Shown here piece after piece: positions 7,053 to 12,462 of a stretch of DNA of 40,771 bases. Position 1 is the stretch's first letter, and each line of letters starts with the position of its first letter. The stretch is from Peptococcaceae bacterium (GTDB lineage Bacteria; Bacillota; Desulfitobacteriia; Desulfitobacteriales; Syntrophobotulaceae), in NCBI GenBank assembly GCA_012517475.1, contig JAAYUV010000115.1, positions 1-40,771 of the forward strand, in the 5' to 3' direction. Below the pieces are notes generated by a model. It did not search any database, was not told where the DNA came from, and saw only the letters and a program-made list of their open reading frames with translations. A program made the translations under genes and the position numbers.

Positions 7053-7847
7053 CTACTGCTTCTGATAAAAAAAGGAAGAGATAGATTTCAGGCCAAGATG
7101 ATTTTTGCCAAATAAATGTTCCGTACTTCCCGTGAAAAGAATGCCGCCCGTATTTAAGGAATCGGTGAATTTTTGGTAAAGGACATCTTTGGCTTCATCT
7201 GTGAAATAAATAACTACATTACGGCAGGCAATAATATCAAATCCCCGGTCAAAACGATCGGTTAATAGATTCTGTTCATGAAAAGAAACATTTTTCCTTA
7301 CCGAATCTTTTATCTGAAATTTTTTGTCCACCGGAGTAAAATATTTTTCAAACAGCGGACGGGGAGTGCTGGCAAAATCTCTTTCTTCATAGATACCGGA
7401 TCGAGCCTGCTGCAGGACATTAATATCAATATCCGTTCCAAGAATACTATACCGTACATTCGGAAAATATTCTGCCATAATGATTGCCATGGTGTGGGCT
7501 TCCTGCCCGCCTGAGCAGCCGGCGCTCCAGATTTTCAAAGATGTCTTGCCGGCTAAGAGTTGCGGGATAATCTTTTCCCGGTAAACATCCCATAGTTTAA
7601 CATCTCGAAAGAACTGCGTAACGTTTATGGTGAGGTGTTTAAAGAAAGAATCATAAAGCACGCTATCACGGTCCAGGGCTTTGAGAAAATCCGTATAATT
7701 CTCTTTATAACCATGGGTCGCCATAAAATTATTAATACGTCGTTTCATTTGATTTTCTTTGTAATAATTCAAATCAAGTCCGCTCAAAGTTTGAAATGCT
7801 TTTACAAATTTCTCGTAGTCATGAACAATCCCAAAGTAAGTTGCCAA
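7053..7847 (-). CDS. cheR: Chemoreceptor methyltransferase CheR
   Basis: This encodes 264 aa from a TTG at 7847 behind AGGGGGAATAA. CheR transfers methyl groups from SAM to glutamates of chemoreceptors for adaptation. The helical N-terminal domain has HLTINVTQFFRD (71-82), the family signature before the SAM fold. The SAM pocket is SAGCSGGQE (108-116) and the second-strand acid is in LGTDIDINVL (D139). Later come DIIACRNVVIYF and LFTGSTEHL. The SAM motif is unusual: most CheRs have SAGCSTGEEPYS, here GGQEAHT. The gene sits 17 bases after a DUF327 gene on the same strand, away from the main che operon that holds its antagonist CheB. Identity is secure. Confidence 0.93.
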   Translation of the reverse strand: MATYFGIVHDYEKFVKAFQTLSGLDLNYYKENQMKRRINNFMATHGYKENYTDFLKALDRDSVLYDSFFKHLTINVTQFFRDVKLWDVYREKIIPQLLAGKTSLKIWSAGCSGGQEAHTMAIIMAEYFPNVRYSILGTDIDINVLQQARSGIYEERDFASTPRPLFEKYFTPVDKKFQIKDSVRKNVSFHEQNLLTDRFDRGFDIIACRNVVIYFTDEAKDVLYQKFTDSLNTGGILFTGSTEHLFGKNHLGLKSISSFFYQKQ

Positions 7848-7864
7848 GTTTATTCCCCCTATAT

Positions 7865-8305
7865 TTACGCAAATAAATCAATGATAAGGCCTTTAATTTC
7901 ATCTATCTTTGCCAGTATTTTCAAGGTTTCGGCCTGGGAAGAAAGTACTTGCTCTCCAAGTTCTTCAAGCGCACGGTCGATCTTGGTTACCCTTGCCATC
8001 ACTTTAGGCTGACCCCTATAGTCCCAGATCGTTTCTTCCTGCATGCTTCTGCTTTTTCCCAGTGTAGATTTAAGGAAACGTTTTACCATATTTTTAAATT
8101 CAGTCAATTCCTGAACGGACATGGTTTCAGACAGCTTTTTGCCCTGTTCGTCAAGACGCCGGAGAAAAAGTTCTAGTTCCTGGCTTTGCAGGCTGCTGGT
8201 ATGTGATAAAATATTGCTAAACTCAGAATCCTTTTTTTCAATGTTCTGAGGCAAACTGACGTTTACGGTTTTGGATTGGCCTGAGCTATTGACTCTTAAT
8301 GACAT
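7865..8305 (-). CDS. YaaR-type DUF327 protein
   Basis: This encodes 146 aa. I use the ATG at 8305 (MSLRVNSSGQSKTV) because GGAGGAA lies 5 bases upstream; a longer frame from 8347 has no site. The helical domain carries typical DUF327/YaaR features: a polar, Ser-rich N-terminus, FLRRLDEQGKKLSETMSVQEL, KFLKSTLGKSRSMQE-like basic segment and MARVTKIDRALEELGEQVL near the end. The family is widespread in Firmicutes and often near motility or signalling genes; its biochemical function is not known to me. It is the first gene of a two-gene unit with cheR. Its start is only 32 bases from the divergent M28 peptidase start. Confidence 0.75.
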   Translation of the reverse strand: MSLRVNSSGQSKTVNVSLPQNIEKKDSEFSNILSHTSSLQSQELELFLRRLDEQGKKLSETMSVQELTEFKNMVKRFLKSTLGKSRSMQEETIWDYRGQPKVMARVTKIDRALEELGEQVLSSQAETLKILAKIDEIKGLIIDLFA

Positions 8306-8337
8306 ATATATTCCTCCGAAAGGAAAAATCAAAGCAT

Positions 8338-9378
8338 ATGAAATCACGCCGGACTTTTATAAAGATGTTGGCAGGAATAGGAGCTTTTGTTATCCCTTGG
8401 ACAACTCTGCCCAGATATTGGGGACAAAAGGCAGAATATCTTTTAGGGGAACCTCCGGTTAAGCTTTATCTTCCTTCAGATATGGGGCAAAACTCGAAAA
8501 AACCTTCCCCGGAGGTGCTGGCCAAGAAGGCCATAGAAGACATTCGCGTTTTATGCAATCCCGATATGCAAGGACGGCGAGCGGGTACAGCAGGAGAGAC
8601 CAGGACTTTGGTCTATCTTCAGGAACAGCTCGAAGCCCTTCAGCTTAAGGCTTACGGCAATGATCATTATTGGCAGATGTTTTCCATTCCTCCCACGGAG
8701 GAACGTATTATTAATAACAGAGCTCTTTTTAGGCCGGATGAATCAGATAATTTACGGATTCCTGCAGCCAATATTCTTGCCGGTTTACCGGGCAGAAATC
8801 GGGAGGAAGCAATCATTCTTTCTGCGCATCTGGACCATTTGGGTATTTATAAGGGTAAATTATGCCCGGGCGCCAATGACAATGCTTCAGGGGTAGGTTG
8901 TGTGCTTGAGGTAATGCGGCGTCTGGTTAAAGAATCTGCGCAGGGGACCCGTCCATATCCCAACATTGTTGCTGCTTTTTGGAGCGCAGAAGAGATGGGC
9001 TTTCTTGGTTCTAAATATTTCGTCAAAAAACCGACAATTCCTCTTTCCCAGATTAAAGCGGTCGTGAACTTAGATACCGTAGGCAATGGTCAAAAAAAGG
9101 ACTTTATTCTCTGGGAGACCGGAGATAGTCCTTTAACAAATAAGGTGAAGGAAGCAATGCTGAAAAACGGAGCGGAAATTGAATTGGCCGGAGGGCAAGG
9201 GAATAACAGCGATCAAAGCTCATTTATCGGTACCGGGGTCCCGGCTGTAACTATACTCAGTAAGGATTGGTTATGGAAAAACCATACCCCTGAGGATAAT
9301 ATCTCATTGATCAATGAGGAAAAACTGGAGACAGCCTGTAATGTGCTTTATGACGTTGTTAAAAAAATTGCTTTCTAA
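8338..9378 (+). CDS. Tat-exported M28-family zinc peptidase
   Basis: This encodes 346 aa from the ATG at 8338 (AAAGGAAAAA upstream). The N-terminus has a twin-arginine signal, SRRTFIK, followed by a hydrophobic stretch (MLAGIGAFVIPW), so folded export by Tat is likely. The catalytic domain has the M28 zinc set: H164 and D166 in SAHLDHLG, D181 in GANDNASG, E218/E219 in WSAEEMGFLGS, D246 in VNLDTVG and H316 in NHTPEDN. These enzymes are aminopeptidase-like metallohydrolases of extracellular peptides; the substrate cannot be told. It is not a flagellar gene. It diverges from the DUF327 gene with 32 bases between starts, so its promoter must lie within that neighbour. It ends before a short hairpin. 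Confidence 0.88.
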   Translation: MKSRRTFIKMLAGIGAFVIPWTTLPRYWGQKAEYLLGEPPVKLYLPSDMGQNSKKPSPEVLAKKAIEDIRVLCNPDMQGRRAGTAGETRTLVYLQEQLEALQLKAYGNDHYWQMFSIPPTEERIINNRALFRPDESDNLRIPAANILAGLPGRNREEAIILSAHLDHLGIYKGKLCPGANDNASGVGCVLEVMRRLVKESAQGTRPYPNIVAAFWSAEEMGFLGSKYFVKKPTIPLSQIKAVVNLDTVGNGQKKDFILWETGDSPLTNKVKEAMLKNGAEIELAGGQGNNSDQSSFIGTGVPAVTILSKDWLWKNHTPEDNISLINEEKLETACNVLYDVVKKIAF

Positions 9379-9381
9379 GTT

Positions 9382-9398
9382 CCGGTAAAACCGGTTTT
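9382..9398 (+). terminator. Short terminator after the M28 gene
   Basis: CCGGT (9382-9386), AAA loop and ACCGG (9390-9394) followed by TTTT. A 5-bp stem is weak. It is in the 63-base gap between the convergent M28 and motB genes; a second AT-rich arm pair ATTAATT/AATTAAT (9402-9428) follows. Confidence 0.4.
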
Positions 9399-9441
9399 CT
9401 GATTAATTATAATTGAAAAAGAATTAATATCTTCATTTAAA

Positions 9442-10272
9442 TTAAGGACTTTTTGCGCCGGGTTCAACCAATTCATATTTCGAGCGCAAAATTACCAGAT
9501 CTACTCTCCTGTTGGCGGCCCTGCCCAATTCAGTCTTGTTGTCAGCAATAGGACGGTATTCGCCATAACCGGTTGCCGAAAGTCTTTGCGAATCGATTCC
9601 TCCTTCAGTGGTTAAGATCTGGACAACATTGGTCGCCCGGAGGACGGATAATTCCCAGTTGCTTGGGAATTTCCCTGTATGGATAGGCAGGTTATCCGTA
9701 TGACCCTCCACTTTAATATAATTGGAGGAAGCGGTAAGTACAGTGCTGATTTTCTTAAGAATATTTCTTGCAGCCGGAGTTATTTCGGCTGAGCCGCTGG
9801 CAAAAAGCAAAGTATCTTGAATACTGACAACGAGTCCTCTTTCCTCAATGGAAGAAACCAGCTTCGTTTGGATATTGTTTTCAAATGCAAATTGATCCAA
9901 TTTGGCTTTGACTCCCTCGATGGTGAGGTTTTCAAGGTCGTTTTTGCCGTTGCCCTCACTGGGAGTACTCTCCGGCTTATCCATTTGAGGGTTAACGGGC
10001 GGTTTGCTGCTCTGCCCGGGAACCTGGGAATTGCTCCCGCTGTCGATAATGGAAGGACCCGAAGGGGAGGTAGCAAGGTCAATCTTGGAGGCGCTTCCGC
10101 CGCCAAGGGTTACACTTAACGATTCGGCTACTGCTCTGAATTTGGCTGCATCAACTTTACTCATAGAATACATGACAATAAAGAAAATCATTAATAGTGT
10201 AATCAGGTCCGAGTATGTAATTAACCAGCGTTCATGGTTGGGGTGCCCTTCTTCTTTATGTTTTCTGCCCAT
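9442..10272 (-). CDS. motB: Flagellar stator protein MotB
   Basis: This encodes 276 aa. A short basic N-terminus precedes one membrane helix with the ion-binding aspartate D22 in ITYSDLITLLMIFFIVMYS. A Ser/Pro-rich linker (about 55-105) leads to an OmpA-like peptidoglycan-binding domain: FASGSAEITPAARNIL, then YIKVEGHTDNLP and ATGYGEYRPIADN, with NRRVDLVIL. MotB anchors the stator to the wall and, with MotA, conducts the ion that drives rotation. It begins 13 bases downstream of the motA stop, so the two form an operon. Whether it carries H+ or Na+ I cannot decide from the sequence. Length is normal. Confidence 0.95.
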   Translation of the reverse strand: MGRKHKEEGHPNHERWLITYSDLITLLMIFFIVMYSMSKVDAAKFRAVAESLSVTLGGGSASKIDLATSPSGPSIIDSGSNSQVPGQSSKPPVNPQMDKPESTPSEGNGKNDLENLTIEGVKAKLDQFAFENNIQTKLVSSIEERGLVVSIQDTLLFASGSAEITPAARNILKKISTVLTASSNYIKVEGHTDNLPIHTGKFPSNWELSVLRATNVVQILTTEGGIDSQRLSATGYGEYRPIADNKTELGRAANRRVDLVILRSKYELVEPGAKSP

Positions 10273-10285
10273 TTTATCACCGCTT

Positions 10286-11062
10286 CTATACTAATTCTTC
10301 TTGGGACTTATTTTCAGGCAGGTAACCGAGGTGGGTTCTAAGCTTTTCTTTCAAAATAGCAGGATTTTCTCCGGATTGAATGGATATTATCCCGTCCAGG
10401 ATCATCTCCATAGTCTGAACTTCCATTTGATTTTTTATTTTTAGTTTGGTTGCGATCGGAAGATAGACCAGGTTTGCTAAACAAACACCATAAAGGGTTG
10501 CAATAAAGGCAGCTGCGATAGAAGACGAAAGGGAATCCGGATCGGTTAGGTTACCGAGTACATGAACCAAACCCATAACAGTTCCGATAATTCCGAGGGT
10601 AGGGCTGTATCCGCCGGCTGCTTCAAAAAAACTGATGCCGATTTTATGCCTGTTTTCCAGTACGGCAATGTTAGATTCCAGAATATTCTTCGTGACTTCA
10701 GGGTCTGTTCCGTCAATAACCAACTGCATGCCTTGTTTGGTAAACTTATCTTCGACTGTTTCCAATTCCTGTTCTAAACTCAATAATCCTTCCTGGCGGG
10801 CTTTTTCCGCAAAACGTACCAAGGTAAAGTAAGCTTTTTCTACGCCGAAGGACTGATTCATAAATGCTATCCTAATCCATTGCGGCAATTTTTTTAATTC
10901 ATCCAAGGGAATGCCAACAACGGTTGCCCCAAGGGTTCCTACAATTACAATTAAAACTGGTGATAAGGCTACCAAAGAGCTTAGATGACCGCCCTCCAAA
11001 ATAAATCCCACAATAATGCCCAAAAAGCCCAATACGATACCCAAGATCGTGGTAATATCCAT
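10286..11062 (-). CDS. motA: Flagellar stator protein MotA
   Basis: This encodes 258 aa from an ATG with GGAGGAG just upstream. Four membrane helices are visible (about 5-23, 30-50, 150-172 and 180-203). The cytoplasmic loop has the conserved charged patch that contacts FliG: VRFAEKARQEGLLSLEQEL (82-100). The Gly/Pro motif SPTLGIIGTVMGLVHVL before helix 3 is classical. With MotB it forms the torque-generating stator. The unit runs away from the flagellar operons and is transcribed leftward; its 5' flank contains a REP-like palindrome 29 bases before the start codon. Confidence 0.95.
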   Translation of the reverse strand: MDITTILGIVLGFLGIIVGFILEGGHLSSLVALSPVLIVIVGTLGATVVGIPLDELKKLPQWIRIAFMNQSFGVEKAYFTLVRFAEKARQEGLLSLEQELETVEDKFTKQGMQLVIDGTDPEVTKNILESNIAVLENRHKIGISFFEAAGGYSPTLGIIGTVMGLVHVLGNLTDPDSLSSSIAAAFIATLYGVCLANLVYLPIATKLKIKNQMEVQTMEMILDGIISIQSGENPAILKEKLRTHLGYLPENKSQEELV

Positions 11063-11090
11063 GTAAAGTATCTCCTCCTGCTTGCAATGT

Positions 11091-11145
11091 AAGGGGACAC
11101 ACCCGCTGAGTCATAGGTTTTCTCTCGAGGAGGGAATGTCCCCTT
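11091..11145. repeat. REP-like palindromic element, copy A
   Basis: The ends AAGGGGACA (11091-11099) and TGTCCCCTT (11137-11145) pair perfectly over 9 bp. The reverse complement of this 55-base element matches copy B at 26886-26940: both have GGGGACATTCC on one side and ACTCAGC[A/G]GGTGTGTCCCC on the other. Palindromes with GGGGACA ends resemble the repeats mobilised by REP-associated (RAYT) transposases; no transposase gene is in the window. Confidence 0.7.
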
Positions 11146-11232
11146 TTGAAATTCTGTTGTTAAGCTTTAATTTCTCATATATATTAACGTAAAAATTTTA
11201 TTTTTTTTTAGGAAATTATGAAGATTTTTAAG

Positions 11233-11278
11233 AAAAATGAGCAAATTTTTAAAGAAAAATCTAAGTAAGCTCATTTTT
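11233..11278. repeat. Nested hairpin in the motA-flgM gap
   Basis: AAAAATGAGC (11233-11242) pairs with GCTCATTTTT (11269-11278) over 10 bases; inside, ATTTTT and AAAAAT can also pair. T-runs follow on both strands, so it has the shape of a bidirectional terminator, although no annotated gene ends here. Confidence 0.5.
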
Positions 11279-11367
11279 GTCAGCCGTTTAAAGACATAAA
11301 CCTAATCTATGCCTATTATACAGGAATTTGGTCGGAATAGGGGCAAATTTGTATGAAGATCGATTTT

Positions 11368-11397
11368 TTGTCAGGAATGGATCCGTTGTGGTAAAAT
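11368..11397 (+). promoter_or_regulatory. Candidate sigma-A promoter toward flgM
   Basis: TTGTCA (11368-11373) and TAAAAT (11392-11397) with an 18-base spacer each match the consensus in 5 of 6 positions. It would give a leader of about 180 bases before flgM, overlapping the downstream sigma-28-type site. Confidence 0.4.
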
Positions 11398-11507
11398 AAA
11401 GTCAGTAATATTTTTGGAAGATTATTATTTATGGCAATATGGCAAGAAAGCTTAAGCAGGGTTGAGGTAATAAAAGATTTTTTGGCTTAATCGGAATTTT
11501 TGGCTAT

Positions 11508-11534
11508 TTAGACTGTTTCGTTTCTAGTCGATAA
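11508..11534 (+). promoter_or_regulatory. Sigma-28-type promoter of flgM
   Basis: TTAG (11508-11511), 15 bases, GTCGATAA (11527-11534). The flagellar sigma-28/SigD consensus is TAAA-N15-GCCGATAA; spacing is exact, the -10 has one mismatch. It lies about 45 bases before flgM, as expected for the anti-sigma gene under its own sigma factor. Confidence 0.6.
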
Positions 11535-11582
11535 AAGATTTGAAAACAATTTATTCTTAAAATATCCGGGTTGGTGATGATC

Positions 11583-11864
11583 ATGAAAATAGACGGAACT
11601 TCGATTTCTCCCATAGGGAGTGTCCAAGCCGCCACGAAGGTATCTCAGATTAACAAAAACAATAACATTTCGGATCAGGATAAGCTGGCTGTTTCGGAAA
11701 ATGCCCAAGTTTTTCAAAAGCTTGTCCAAAAAGTGAAGGACCTGCCTGAAGTCCGGGAGGATAAAGTAAAAGAGATTTCAGATCTCATCAGCCGCGGTGA
11801 ATTCAGCCTTGATGCCGATTCTATTGCTGCCAGCATGCTGTCACAGGAAAAGATAGGGGGATAA
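11583..11864 (+). CDS. flgM: Anti-sigma-28 factor FlgM
   Basis: This encodes 93 aa; I prefer the ATG at 11583 with GGTGAT just upstream, though ATG 11577 is in frame. The N-terminal half is polar and likely disordered, and the C-terminal half has the family signature that binds sigma-28: VQKVKDLPEVREDKVKEISDLISRGEF (about 52-75), LDADSIAASML. FlgM holds sigma-28 inactive until export through a finished hook. It precedes flgN by three bases and heads the late-gene block, with a sigma-28-type promoter of its own. Identity is sound. Confidence 0.9.
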   Translation: MKIDGTSISPIGSVQAATKVSQINKNNNISDQDKLAVSENAQVFQKLVQKVKDLPEVREDKVKEISDLISRGEFSLDADSIAASMLSQEKIGG

Positions 11865-11867
11865 CAG

Positions 11868-12356
11868 GTGGCTGAAATACTAAGAAATTTTGAGAATAAT
11901 CTCAAAAAACAAATTGAATTTTATAAGAAGATTACCAGCCTGGAAAGAGAAAAACAACAAGCGCTTGTTGAAAATGAGATTCAGGAAATTGAAGCGATAA
12001 CCGCTCAGGAGGAGAAAATTCTGCTCGAAGTCAGCCGATTGGAAGAGGAAAGACTTCACTGGGCAGAATTTTTTGGTAAGGAAATGAGCAAGCGGGCGGA
12101 AGAGATTACTCTTGGAGAATTGGAGCAACGTTATCCAACGCTTCAAACTGTTCGGAAAGAGCTGGAGACCGAGATCAATGGGTTGAAAGCGCTGCACGAA
12201 ACCAATACAAAACTCCTGGAAAATGCGGTGAATTTAATTAATTTTACTATCTCATCCCTTACGAGCGAGAGACATAATACCTATGCCAATCCTGCCGAGA
12301 AAGTGGCCAAAAAAGAAGGAAACTCAAAAATCAGTTTCATCGATAAAAGTGTCTGA
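11868..12356 (+). CDS. flgN: Flagellar chaperone FlgN
   Basis: This encodes 162 aa from a GTG at 11868, three bases after flgM. It is a long helical protein: QIEFYKKITSLEREKQQAL, EAITAQEEKILLEVSRLEEE, and LHETNTKLLENAVNLINFT, which matches the C-terminal helix of FlgN that binds FlgK and FlgL. It would keep the hook-associated proteins export-ready. Its place between flgM and flgK is the canonical Firmicute order. The last 25 residues (after TSERHNTY) are polar and probably flexible. Primary sequence of this family is weakly conserved, so position carries part of the evidence. Confidence 0.85.
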   Translation: MAEILRNFENNLKKQIEFYKKITSLEREKQQALVENEIQEIEAITAQEEKILLEVSRLEEERLHWAEFFGKEMSKRAEEITLGELEQRYPTLQTVRKELETEINGLKALHETNTKLLENAVNLINFTISSLTSERHNTYANPAEKVAKKEGNSKISFIDKSV

Positions 12357-12383
12357 GATTTGCTTTTTGATTAAAAAAAAGCT

Positions 12384-12410
12384 CAAGATCTTTTGCGAAA
12401 TGGCCGATTA
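12384..12410 (+). promoter_or_regulatory. Sigma-28-type promoter of flgK
   Basis: CAAG (12384-12387), 15 bases, GCCGATTA (12403-12410), matching the -10 consensus GCCGATAA in 7 of 8 positions with correct spacing; the -35 is weaker. It is about 50 bases before the flgK ATG and would make flgK-flgL late genes. Confidence 0.5.
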
Positions 12411-12462
12411 ATAATATACGCAAGGTTTTCTACATGAATAATCAGGTAGAGGGGAACAGGAT

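Larger units (their letters stand above)
11063..11582. other. Divergent motA-flgM intergenic region
   Basis: About 520 bases with no coding frame. From left to right: the motA ribosome site, a REP-like palindrome (11091-11145), AT-rich DNA with a nested hairpin (11233-11278), a sigma-A-type promoter (11368-11397), and a sigma-28-type promoter (11508-11534) facing flgM. A TATAAT box on the minus strand near 11321-11326 may belong to motA but lacks a matching -35. Confidence 0.6.

Noticed and set aside
9780-10106. Minus-strand 108-aa frame inside motB
   Set aside because: Proline/arginine-rich shadow of the motB linker in another frame; no ribosome site or homology.
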